Positions 7,844 to 15,588 of a stretch of DNA of 48,041 nt are shown in pieces. This DNA is from Bacillota bacterium (GTDB lineage: Bacteria > Bacillota > UBA4882 > UBA8346). The position numbers and the translations under genes are program-made. Below the pieces are notes generated by a model that made no database searches, was not told where the DNA came from, and was given only the letters and a program-made list of their open reading frames with translations. Every line of letters begins with the position of its first letter. Position 1 is the first letter of the stretch. The stretch lies in assembly GCA_023417475.1 (NCBI GenBank), contig JAEZFP010000014.1, positions 1 through 48,041 on the forward strand, in the 5' to 3' direction.

Positions 7844-9532
7844 TCAACCTCCAATTTTCGGCGCCGCATGAGCCGACGACCCCAGGCACCAACGGATAAT
7901 AAGAAACGCCAACATCACAATGACAATCGTGATTAGTGAAAGCACGCTGGCCGCGCCCAACCGCATAATCTCCGTTTGGGATAACACCAACGCGGTTAAA
8001 TGGTTCCAGCGGGCCGTTACTAGAAAAATTACCGCTGAAACCGCCGTCATACTCCGGACAAAACTATAGGACAGGCTGGCGAAAAAGGCCGGTTTGATCA
8101 ATGGCAAGGTGATATGGGAAAAGGTATACCGGCTATCCGCTCCCAAATTCAACGACGCTTCCTCAATCGCCGGATCAATCTGATTGAGGGTGGCGACGCC
8201 CGACTCAATGCCCACCGGGATTTCCCGGAAGATAAAACAGCAGACAATGATCCACATCGTTCCGGTTAAAAGTAACGGCGGTGAGTTAAAGGCTAAGATA
8301 TAACCGATGCCGACCATTGTACCGGGAACCGCATAACCCATCAACGTCACAAAACCCATGGCTTTCTTGGCAAAAAAATCCTTCCGGACCATCAGAAAGG
8401 CGATGATCATCGCTAAAAACCCGGCAATCACCGTAGCGATCGCCGCCATAATCACCGTTGAAAAGATGCTGTCGCGCCCGACATCCCAGGCATAGCTGAA
8501 ATTATCCAAGGTAAATGTCCAGTTATAACCCCATAGTTTTACGAAACACCCATAAACGATTACGCCGTAAAACGCCACGATAATGACGGATAACAACGAG
8601 GCGAAGCCAGTCAACAACCACTTGGTGAGCGGTTTCACCCCGGATAGTCCGGCGGACGACGGTTTACCGGTGACAGTAACATAGGATTTTTTGGCGATCC
8701 AATACCGTTGCAGATAAAACGCTACCAACGCCGGAATCAGCAAGATCACGGCTAAGGTGGCGCCGCGCGCGACATTAAACATTCCCGTCACTTGCAGATA
8801 CGCTTGGACCGATAATACGTCAAAGTTGCCGCCGAGCACCATCGGGTTGCCGAAGTCGGCCAGCGATGTAACAAATACCAACAACCAAGCCGAAGCCAAT
8901 CCCGGCAAAGCCAACGGCAACGTCACGGTCATGAAGACTTGCAGCCGGCTGGCGCCAAGGTTAAAGGCGGAATCTTCCATATCGGGATTGATCGCTTTTA
9001 AAACCCCGTCCAATACCAGATAGGCAATGGGAAACATCGTCAACACCTGGACCAACACCAAGCCCGGTAAACCGTAGATATTGACGTCGGTAAGTCCCAG
9101 GAGCTTTTTGGTGATGAGTCCGTTCTTCCCTAACAGCAAAATTACGGAAAGCGCAAACATAAACGGCGGCGAAACCACCGGCAACAGCGCCAATTGACGA
9201 AAGATTCCTTTTCCCGGCATATTGGTACGGTTTAACCCGTAAGCGTATCCGAAACCGATGACCGTGGCGATCGTCGCCACCAGGACGCCCAGTTTCAATG
9301 AGTTATATAGTGGCGTAAGCAACCACTCGTGGGTAAAAACATACGCGTAATTGGCCAACGAAACCTTCCCGTCCACCAGCAAACTGGTCCAAAGCGACCG
9401 CGCCAACGGATAGACGATAAACACGACTAGCGATAACCAGATCAGGATAATCGCTAAGGTGACAACGGGATCGTTGATCCGGCGTTTATTCGCTAACGGC
9501 CCGGTTACAGCAGGTATTGTGTTCAGACTCAA
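7844..9532 (-). CDS. Fused ABC permease (COG1178, FbpB type)
   Basis: A 562-aa inner-membrane protein with about 12 helices. It consists of two BPD_transp_1 permease halves fused in one chain, as in ferric-ion, phosphonate and hexose-phosphate transporters. Each half has its ATPase-contacting EAA loop (DSAFNLGASRLQVFMTVTLP and EEASLNLGADSRYTFSHITL). The start is TTG 9532 behind AGGAGGTGA. A hairpin at 9576-9603 separates it from the binding-protein gene and probably lowers its expression relative to that protein. Confidence 0.93.
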   Translation of the reverse strand: MSLNTIPAVTGPLANKRRINDPVVTLAIILIWLSLVVFIVYPLARSLWTSLLVDGKVSLANYAYVFTHEWLLTPLYNSLKLGVLVATIATVIGFGYAYGLNRTNMPGKGIFRQLALLPVVSPPFMFALSVILLLGKNGLITKKLLGLTDVNIYGLPGLVLVQVLTMFPIAYLVLDGVLKAINPDMEDSAFNLGASRLQVFMTVTLPLALPGLASAWLLVFVTSLADFGNPMVLGGNFDVLSVQAYLQVTGMFNVARGATLAVILLIPALVAFYLQRYWIAKKSYVTVTGKPSSAGLSGVKPLTKWLLTGFASLLSVIIVAFYGVIVYGCFVKLWGYNWTFTLDNFSYAWDVGRDSIFSTVIMAAIATVIAGFLAMIIAFLMVRKDFFAKKAMGFVTLMGYAVPGTMVGIGYILAFNSPPLLLTGTMWIIVCCFIFREIPVGIESGVATLNQIDPAIEEASLNLGADSRYTFSHITLPLIKPAFFASLSYSFVRSMTAVSAVIFLVTARWNHLTALVLSQTEIMRLGAASVLSLITIVIVMLAFLIIRWCLGSSAHAAPKIGG

Positions 9533-9575
9533 AACCGGGTCACCTCCTATTCAGTACTCCTGAATTTGATATAAA

Positions 9576-9603
9576 GAAAGTGGGGCAAAAGCGCCCCACT
9601 TTC
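9576..9603 (-). terminator. Hairpin between binding protein and permease genes
   Basis: An 11-bp perfect stem (GAAAGTGGGGC/GCCCCACTTTC, 6-nt loop) lies 15 bases after the binding-protein stop and 44 bases before the permease start. The following minus-strand sequence is TTTATATC, a weak U-tract, so partial termination or 3-prime-end protection of the binding-protein mRNA is likely. Confidence 0.7.
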
Positions 9604-9617
9604 AATGGGTAAAGCGT

Positions 9618-10619
9618 TTACTTTTTATAAACTTCATTGAGCCATTTCTCAACCAGGCGGTCTTTGTTCTTGCCGGCCCATTCGTCGTCTTGATTGATCA
9701 CTTTCACTTTGGACAGCGGGATCGCGCCGTCTTTCAACGGCACTTTCGCAAAGACGGACAAGTAATTGTTGGCCATTATTTTAGCCGCTTCCTCAGCCAA
9801 CATCCAGTCGTACAGTTTCTTGGCGGTTTCGAGTTGCGGGCCGCCTTTGATCAACGACATTGAAGCAACTTCAAACCCGGTGCCTTCTTTCGGGAAAACC
9901 AGTTTCAAGGGATATCCTTGGGAAATTAATTTTACTTGGTCATGGGCGTACCCTAACGCAATGGCTGTCTCGCCCAGCGCGGCGTTTTTCCCCGGTGCGG
10001 CTCCCGAACGGGTATATTGCGAAACATTTTTATTCAGTTCTTTTAAATAATTGAACGCTTTGGTCTCATCGCCATCGTAAATCGTAATTAAGGTGGTGAT
10101 CACGTTGTAAGCGGTGCCCGAGGTTTGAGGATTGGCCATTTGAATCTGACCTTTGTAAACCGGTTTCAACAGATCCTGCCAGGATTTGGGGACCGGCAGT
10201 TTTTTTTCGGCCAGTTTCTCGGTGTTGTACACATAACATAAGGGGCCGGCGTACATACCGCACCAAAATCCTTGTTTATCTTTGAATTGAGCCGGGATCC
10301 GCGTAGCTTTTTTGGAAAAATACGGTGTGGTCAACGCGTCTTTTTTGGCGGCGATGTGATCCAAACCGACGCCGCCGACCCAAATACTGGCTTGGGGATT
10401 ATTCTTTTCCGCATTGATCCGGGCTTGGGCCTCTCCGGTCGACAGACGGATCCAATCAACCTGAATTCCCGTGGATTTTGTGAAAGCAGTGAGCAATTCG
10501 CGAGCGATTGCTTCGTCGCAGGAGACGTATGCCGTAATTTTTTCGGCGGCCGAGATGTTTACCGATAACGCGAAAATTAAGACCAGCAATAAAGCGAACA
10601 CAACCTGCAATCGTTTCAA
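9618..10619 (-). CDS. ABC substrate-binding protein (COG1840)
   Basis: A 333-aa exported binding protein of the AfuA/FbpA cluster, which covers ferric ion, hexose phosphates and phosphonates. An N-terminal signal (KRLQVVFALLLVLIFALS) ends near NISAAEK, with no Cys lipobox. Body motifs include YVSCDEAIARELLTAF, TGEAQARINAEK, GFWCGMYAGPLCYVYN, QMANPQTSGTAYN and TRSGAAPGKNAALGE. Where iron-binding members carry a Tyr-Tyr pair, this one reads IALGYAHDQVK, so iron is doubtful and an anion such as a sugar phosphate or phosphonate is plausible. The start is TTG 10619, nine bases after GGAGGT; the frame extends to 10682 without a site. It is the first gene of the transporter operon. Confidence 0.85.
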   Translation of the reverse strand: MKRLQVVFALLLVLIFALSVNISAAEKITAYVSCDEAIARELLTAFTKSTGIQVDWIRLSTGEAQARINAEKNNPQASIWVGGVGLDHIAAKKDALTTPYFSKKATRIPAQFKDKQGFWCGMYAGPLCYVYNTEKLAEKKLPVPKSWQDLLKPVYKGQIQMANPQTSGTAYNVITTLITIYDGDETKAFNYLKELNKNVSQYTRSGAAPGKNAALGETAIALGYAHDQVKLISQGYPLKLVFPKEGTGFEVASMSLIKGGPQLETAKKLYDWMLAEEAAKIMANNYLSVFAKVPLKDGAIPLSKVKVINQDDEWAGKNKDRLVEKWLNEVYKK

Positions 10620-10761
10620 AATAGCGACACCTCCGTTTTCAATTTCCGGTTGGGGTGAGTTGGTCAAGCCCCAATTGGACAAAAATAGACCATATTAAAG
10701 AAACAAGAACCGCAAAGACCTGGACTCTAATAAGTCGTTTCATTAATATGGTGTTAAGATA

Positions 10762-10790
10762 ATATTAAATCCAAATCACAAATCCAGCAA
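10762..10790 (-). promoter_or_regulatory. Probable promoter of the COG1840 ABC operon
   Basis: On the minus strand: TTGCTG (10785-10790), 17 bp, TAATAT (10762-10767). The leader to the TTG start at 10619 would be about 135 bases. Each box has two mismatches at most. Confidence 0.5.
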
Positions 10791-10840
10791 TTCGGTGAAT
10801 CTGCTTTTTTGTCGAAAAAACTGAACAAAATAACGGAAAG

Positions 10841-12652
10841 TTACAGATTGGGGCAGCGCAACAATTGATTCAGATCCAACCAATGGTCCAGCATTAGTTG
10901 TTTCTTGCGCTCCAATTGACTGATTAGATCCGGTGATAAACCAAACACATCCTCGGCGTCAGCCCGGTCAACCAAGATCAACGGAAGCGGATCGGCGCGG
11001 CGCAACAATCCGATCAATGCGTCGACATTATCCAGTTCCGCACGGAGCAGCTGATATAAAGCGGCTCGGTCCGGATCCCCCGCCACACCGGTTAAATTCA
11101 TTTCGTGTGGCGCCTGGGGATTTCCGTCGGCATCCCGGGGTAGATTCCCTTTCACCGTCTCCAACAACGTGTAAAACCGGATAAAGTGAAAGCAGGTCTT
11201 GAGCAATATATCCCAGCATCTCAGCTTATTGACGAAATCAACCACCGGGGGCGGCGCCGCCGGGTCGGCGACCTCAGCAATGGCTTGGCCGATTAATCCA
11301 CGGCAGGCGGTTAAGAGTTTCCCAAAGAAAACACCCTGAGGAAGCCCTTTGACCATTTGATATCCTTGCGCTTCCAAGGGATTGTCTGCTTCCGCCTCAG
11401 TTAACGCCTGAAACTGAAACGGTCGGAAATGAGCTTTCTCGGCCGCTGTCAGTCGTTCCGGAAAGGCTACCAAGGGACGGGTGAGCCACCGCTGCGCCAC
11501 TACCCATAGTAGCAACAACGTGCCGCCGCCTTCCATTGGTGAATAGATGGTGCGAGCCCGATCCAAGTACGAATGGGCTTGAAGCATCCGGCTTCCCCAC
11601 GCGGAACCGTAGATTTCATTCATCATGCCGGCTAAAGCTTGATAAATCTCAAAATCGCTTTTCGGTTGTTCCGTTTGAAAATACCGTAACGTTTCAAAGT
11701 CCAGACTATCCAAATCCCATTCGGTCACATACGCCTCGGCCCAAGGATTGAGGATTACACCGTAATCGCCTTTGTTGCGCGCTTCAATCAAATTTCGCAT
11801 CAGCGAAAATGGTTGCCCGATATCCCGGACCGGATAGATTGGGATCGTGAGTAACCCTTGGATTGCCTCTTCTTTAAAAGGTTTCAGTCCAAAAAAGGCC
11901 ATTTTGACGACGCCATCGGCTCCTTGTAAATGCTGGCGCAGGCTTTCCAGTTCGTAATCGCTGACCTTGCCGCGGATGAAAAACTGACGGTCGGGAGCCG
12001 CTTGTTCACATTGGGCCAAAAACTTGGCGACATTGGCACCGAGCGGGACAAACCCCCGGTCCGGTCCGTTGGCCGAATTATACAGCAGGTCCGCCCATGA
12101 CAATCCGGTGGAACTGTCGTTGGTGCTGAAGATAAACAGAGCCAACTCCGGCACTTCCGTAACCAAACGACGGAGTGCCGCCGTATACAGCGCCAGGACT
12201 TCGTCATGGAACAAATCGGGGCTGAAACGCGGATGGCGGGAGCGGCGCGGGTGGTCGACCCGCGGCCCCCGTAAATGCGGGTGTTGCGCGAAGACGGACT
12301 CCGGCCACCACATCGGTTCATATGCCAAAAAGGACGCCTTTAAGCCATGTTTTTTAATAATCCGGCAGCGTTCCTTGATCAATTGGAGATTCCGGGCGGC
12401 ATATTCCGGCGGTACCCAAGCGGCTAAAACTTCCGGCACAATCACTTTAAAAAGCGAGTTATGGATGATCGACCAATTCAGATACGGATCGTCCGGGTCA
12501 TCCAGCTCCCAACGGCTTTTTTCGCCGGGACAACTCACACTGACATGAGTCACACCGGCTTGTTTGGCACGGATGACCGCTGCCTCATATTTTCCCAAAT
12601 CACGGTACGGGTTGGAAATAATGATATTTTTAAATACGTTTGTTCCTTCCAT
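10841..12652 (-). CDS. Uncharacterised hydrolase-like protein (603 aa)
   Basis: A large soluble protein without a signal peptide that I cannot assign to a family with confidence. The N-terminal half reads like a TIM-barrel glycoside hydrolase: alternating strands and helices (KQAGVTHVSVSCPG, KHGLKASFLAYEPMWWPE), an ELALFIFSTNDSSTGLSW segment with candidate catalytic and binding residues, and FFIRGKVSDYELESLRQHL. The C-terminal half (about 340-603) is mostly helical. The layout recalls alpha-glucuronidase or GH20-like barrels, but no defining motif is decisive. The start is the third Met (12652), six bases after AGGAG. It lies downstream of the GH4 gene with a 211-base gap, and both probably serve the same cytoplasmic oligosaccharide pathway. 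Confidence 0.6.
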   Translation of the reverse strand: MEGTNVFKNIIISNPYRDLGKYEAAVIRAKQAGVTHVSVSCPGEKSRWELDDPDDPYLNWSIIHNSLFKVIVPEVLAAWVPPEYAARNLQLIKERCRIIKKHGLKASFLAYEPMWWPESVFAQHPHLRGPRVDHPRRSRHPRFSPDLFHDEVLALYTAALRRLVTEVPELALFIFSTNDSSTGLSWADLLYNSANGPDRGFVPLGANVAKFLAQCEQAAPDRQFFIRGKVSDYELESLRQHLQGADGVVKMAFFGLKPFKEEAIQGLLTIPIYPVRDIGQPFSLMRNLIEARNKGDYGVILNPWAEAYVTEWDLDSLDFETLRYFQTEQPKSDFEIYQALAGMMNEIYGSAWGSRMLQAHSYLDRARTIYSPMEGGGTLLLLWVVAQRWLTRPLVAFPERLTAAEKAHFRPFQFQALTEAEADNPLEAQGYQMVKGLPQGVFFGKLLTACRGLIGQAIAEVADPAAPPPVVDFVNKLRCWDILLKTCFHFIRFYTLLETVKGNLPRDADGNPQAPHEMNLTGVAGDPDRAALYQLLRAELDNVDALIGLLRRADPLPLILVDRADAEDVFGLSPDLISQLERKKQLMLDHWLDLNQLLRCPNL

Positions 12653-12863
12653 CAGCATCTCCTCGTTGCCTTTTCAATCCGGCATTGATAGTCTTTTTTT
12701 CCGGCTGCCTGATAATATCCTTTGTTCTTGCCATAGGTTTGGCTATTCCAGTTGGGACCGACGACATTCCGGTTCGGGACCGGATTGACAAATTTCGGGT
12801 TAACGCCTTCGACGCCGCCGTCATTTGTCTTTCTTCACGCTGAACCGGATCCCCACATCAATT
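12653..12863 (-). other. Gap with a possible gene remnant
   Basis: In the minus-strand frame ending just before the hydrolase-like gene, a 57-codon stretch translates to protein-like sequence rich in Asn, Pro and Tyr (NPVPNRNVVGPNWNSQTYG, GKNKGYYQAAGKKDYQC). It has no start codon with a ribosome site. It could be the tail of a decayed gene or chance; I do not call it a gene. Confidence 0.2.
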
Positions 12864-14183
12864 TCAGGTAAGGTGCTTAAACTGCGGCAACCACTCGCGG
12901 TTTGCCGCAAACATCGTGTCGACCAGCTTTTGAATCTCAGCTAAGCTCAATACCGCCGAGGTTAAAGGATCGTAGCAAATGGCATGGAATATTTTGCGGG
13001 GATCGCCTTCGATGGCGCCGGCGACGGCTAACTCCTCACAACGAGCGCTGATATTGTTGAGGATTGCCAACTGTTCCGGCAGTGGTCCGACATGCAATGG
13101 ATTCAAACCGCGCCGCGAGGCTAATACCGGCACTTCGACACAACATCCTTCCGGGAGATTGTCAATCAACCCGAGATTTTGAACATTACCGTTAAATTCA
13201 AACATTGCGCCGTCGCCGATCGTCGCGTTGAAAATATCGGCCGCATATTCATTACCCCGTTTCAGGTCGAGCGGTTGCTTAAACCAATCCTCAATATCCT
13301 TTTCCCACGTGCTCGCCTGCTTTAAATAATGATCCAAGATGTATCCGTAAGCGCCGGGGTTCCATCCGGTGCCATGGAGGCAATATTTTTCAATCAAATC
13401 GGGACGTTTCCGGAACCAGGCGTTATATTCGGAGTTGTGACCGCTGGATTCGGTAACATAATAATCGAGATGTAAGAACATCTCATTGCGAACGACCTCT
13501 TCATTGTAAATTGCAGGTTGTTGAACCGCTGACCGGATTATGGGGTAAGCATCCTTTCCGTTCCAGCGATAATCAAGATACCAAGCCTGATGATTGATTC
13601 CGGCGCATAAGTAGGTGATCTCATCCATGGGCGCGCCAATCCAACGGGCTAACATGGCAGCGGTTCCTTGGACGCTATGACAAAGGCCGGTTACTTTGAT
13701 CTCACTTAGGCCTTGCATCGCCCGACAGAGCATCGCCATAGGATTGGTGTAATTCAAGAAAATCGCATCCGGACAATAACGTTCAAGATCGCGGCAAATA
13801 TCCAACATTACCGGGATGGTGCGCAAGGCGCGAAAAATCCCGGCCGGGCCACGGGTATCACCAACGTTGATGTCCACGCCGAATTGTTTCGGTATTTCAA
13901 TATCGTAGCGCCAGACATCAACACCTCCGGCCAGAATCGTACAGACGACGCCATCGGCGCCCTGTAACGCGGTAGCTCGATCCGTGGTTGTGATGATGTT
14001 GGCCGGATAATTGCCGTCCGCCACAATCCGTTCCACCGCTTTTTTGATGGAGGCCAAACGAACGGGATCAATATCCATCAAAGCGATGGTACAGTCAGCC
14101 AAGGCCGGAAACGATAGAATGTCACGGACCAACCCGCGCGTAAAACCAAAACTGCCGGCGCCGATAAATGCAATCTTTTTCAT
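12864..14183 (-). CDS. Glycoside hydrolase family 4 (alpha-galactosidase/galacturonidase-like)
   Basis: A 439-aa cytoplasmic NAD- and metal-dependent glycosidase. The N-terminal Rossmann fold is FIGAGSFGFTRGLVRD (about 6-21). NYTNPMAM (about 144-151), the metal-site Cys/His in GLCHSVQG (C168, H169) and AGINHQAWYL (H198) place it in GH4. The CHSV signature is the type seen in alpha-glucosidases, alpha-galactosidases (MelA) and alpha-galacturonidases rather than 6-phospho-glycosidases. GH4 enzymes act by oxidation at C3 and elimination. Length is normal. The gene is divergent from an AraC regulator that probably controls it. Exact sugar specificity is not readable. Confidence 0.88.
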   Translation of the reverse strand: MKKIAFIGAGSFGFTRGLVRDILSFPALADCTIALMDIDPVRLASIKKAVERIVADGNYPANIITTTDRATALQGADGVVCTILAGGVDVWRYDIEIPKQFGVDINVGDTRGPAGIFRALRTIPVMLDICRDLERYCPDAIFLNYTNPMAMLCRAMQGLSEIKVTGLCHSVQGTAAMLARWIGAPMDEITYLCAGINHQAWYLDYRWNGKDAYPIIRSAVQQPAIYNEEVVRNEMFLHLDYYVTESSGHNSEYNAWFRKRPDLIEKYCLHGTGWNPGAYGYILDHYLKQASTWEKDIEDWFKQPLDLKRGNEYAADIFNATIGDGAMFEFNGNVQNLGLIDNLPEGCCVEVPVLASRRGLNPLHVGPLPEQLAILNNISARCEELAVAGAIEGDPRKIFHAICYDPLTSAVLSLAEIQKLVDTMFAANREWLPQFKHLT

Positions 14184-14270
14184 GGTATTCCCCCTAGCAA
14201 GATAAATGGGCTGATAATTCTATTGTAGCCGATGGGTTTGCTAAGTAAATGGAATGATGTTGGTTGGATA

Positions 14271-14279
14271 TGGTATAAT
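14271..14279 (+). promoter_or_regulatory. Extended -10 promoter of the AraC regulator
   Basis: TGG followed by a perfect TATAAT (14274-14279), with no good -35 box at 17 bp. Transcription would begin near 14286, 35 bases before the ATG. The 137-base divergent gap to the GH4 gene must also hold the GH4 promoter and the regulator binding sites, which I could not resolve. Confidence 0.6.
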
Positions 14280-14320
14280 GTGAGATGTTGAGGAAAATAT
14301 GAATTTCGGAGTGGGAAATA

Positions 14321-15154
14321 ATGCGCGAATATCTTAATCTTCAGCGATTCGAAATTGCCGAACTCGACATGTACAATTGTGGAATGGATGATTGCAATCC
14401 CGGCCACTATTATGGCCCGGCAGTTCGCGAGCACTATCTGATTCATACCATCCGCCAAGGCAAAGGCCGCTTCCAAGTAGGGCAGCAAATTTATCAGCTT
14501 CACAAAGGCCAAGGTTTTTTGATCTGTCCCGATATCGTCACATATTACCAAGCCGATCAGGACGATCCCTGGCAATATTCCTGGGTAGGCTTTCAAGGCG
14601 CCAAAGCTAAAAGTTATCTGGATGCGGCCGGTTTGACGCAGGAGAACCCCATCTTTCATGAGGCCGAGGATCAAATTCTGCCAAACTATATCCGGCAAAT
14701 GGTCACGGCCAGCCGGATGGAACGGGGCAGGGAAACCCGTTTAAAAGGTTTGCTTTATCTGTTTTTGTCCCGACTGATCGAATTGGGACAAGGGGTTGAT
14801 ATTCACAGTACCGAATTGTCCAAAAAAGAATTGTATGTCAAGCAAGCGGTTGAATATATTCGCATGAATTACTCCTGGAACATCAGCATTAAACAGCTAG
14901 CCGGTTATGTCGGATTGGACCGAAGTTATCTTTGTATGCTCTTTAAGGAACAGCTTCAGTTAAGTCCCCAAGAATTTTTGATCCATTTTCGGATGGCCAA
15001 AGCCTGTCAGTTGATGGCCAACTGCGCCTTATCGATTGGGGACATCGCCCGTTCGGTAGGATATGACGACCCGCTGCAATTTTCGAAGAGTTTTAAGAAA
15101 TGGAACGGCAAGCCACCCGGTGAATATCGAAAACAAGCTCTCAAAAAAAACTAG
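14321..15154 (+). CDS. AraC-family transcriptional regulator
   Basis: A 277-aa DNA-binding regulator. The N-terminal half (about 20-150) is a cupin-like sugar-sensing domain of the AraC_binding type, with REHYLIHTIRQGKGRF and LHKGQGFLICPDIVTYY. The C-terminal domain (about 172-275) has two helix-turn-helix units (ISIKQLAGYVGLDRSYLCML and the SIGDIARSVGYDDPLQFSKSFKKW region). It is transcribed away from the GH4 gene, so it most likely activates the GH4/hydrolase pair in response to their sugar. The stop codon sits in the 5-prime arm of its terminator. Confidence 0.92.
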   Translation: MREYLNLQRFEIAELDMYNCGMDDCNPGHYYGPAVREHYLIHTIRQGKGRFQVGQQIYQLHKGQGFLICPDIVTYYQADQDDPWQYSWVGFQGAKAKSYLDAAGLTQENPIFHEAEDQILPNYIRQMVTASRMERGRETRLKGLLYLFLSRLIELGQGVDIHSTELSKKELYVKQAVEYIRMNYSWNISIKQLAGYVGLDRSYLCMLFKEQLQLSPQEFLIHFRMAKACQLMANCALSIGDIARSVGYDDPLQFSKSFKKWNGKPPGEYRKQALKKN

Positions 15155-15172
15155 CGTTGCGCTAGTTTTTTT
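15144..15172. terminator. Bidirectional terminator after the AraC gene
   Basis: AAAAAAA-CTAGCG-ttg-CGCTAG-TTTTTTT: a perfect stem with A- and T-runs on the two sides, usable from both strands. The AraC stop codon TAG (15152-15154) is inside the stem. Confidence 0.9.
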
Positions 15173-15186
15173 GATGATTGTGGTTG

Positions 15187-15511
15187 TTACTTTCCCTCGA
15201 TCATTGACAGATACGACTCGATGATCCGCACCACTTCCGCCGCGGTCTCCTCAACCGTAAGTTTCTCAATATCGACCAACAACAGCTGGGGTTCGGTTGT
15301 CAAAGCATTATTGCGCAGCCATTCGTTGAACTGGCAATGGGTTTCAAGATATTCCCGGCCGCCGTTCTTGCTAAAGTTCGGTCGTCACCCTCCATGGCGA
15401 TCACCTTGTTATAGTGGCGCTGGAGATAGCGGGCGCCGGTTGATTTCCCTACCCCACTGGCGCCGGTAAGCACAAATAACGGTAATCGGTGATAGGCTAC
15501 TGTTGTTGCCG
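15187..15511 (-). pseudogene. Decayed P-loop kinase (AAA/nucleoside-kinase-like)
   Basis: On the minus strand the sequence encodes LPLFVLTGASGVGKST, an intact Walker A, and HYNKVIAMEGDD. The reading frame is then lost; the family resumes in another frame with EYLETHCQFNEWLRNNAL, then LLLVDIEKLTVEETAAEVV, ending at TAA 15187-15189. The product would be about 105 residues, well short of a whole kinase, with no ATG start at the N-terminus. Both an internal deletion with frameshift and loss of the start are seen. Functional relatives are small cytoplasmic ATPases/kinases of uncertain substrate. Confidence 0.7.
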
Positions 15512-15515
15512 GTTA

Positions 15516-15533
15516 AAAACCACCGGTGGTTTT
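15516..15533. terminator. Palindromic terminator after the MFS gene
   Basis: AAAACCACCGGTGGTTTT is a perfect 18-bp palindrome (stem AAAACCA/TGGTTTT, loop CCGG) with further T on the minus strand. It lies 56 bases beyond the MFS stop and just before the kinase remnant. Confidence 0.7.
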
Positions 15534-15588
15534 CCGGCGGTTCGCTTTTCGTTATTGATTTAAAACCATTTTTATCGCATCAGCCACA

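Noticed and set aside
6762..10619. Firm annotation as a ferric-iron transporter
   Set aside because: The binding protein lacks the Tyr pair of iron binders; substrate left open.
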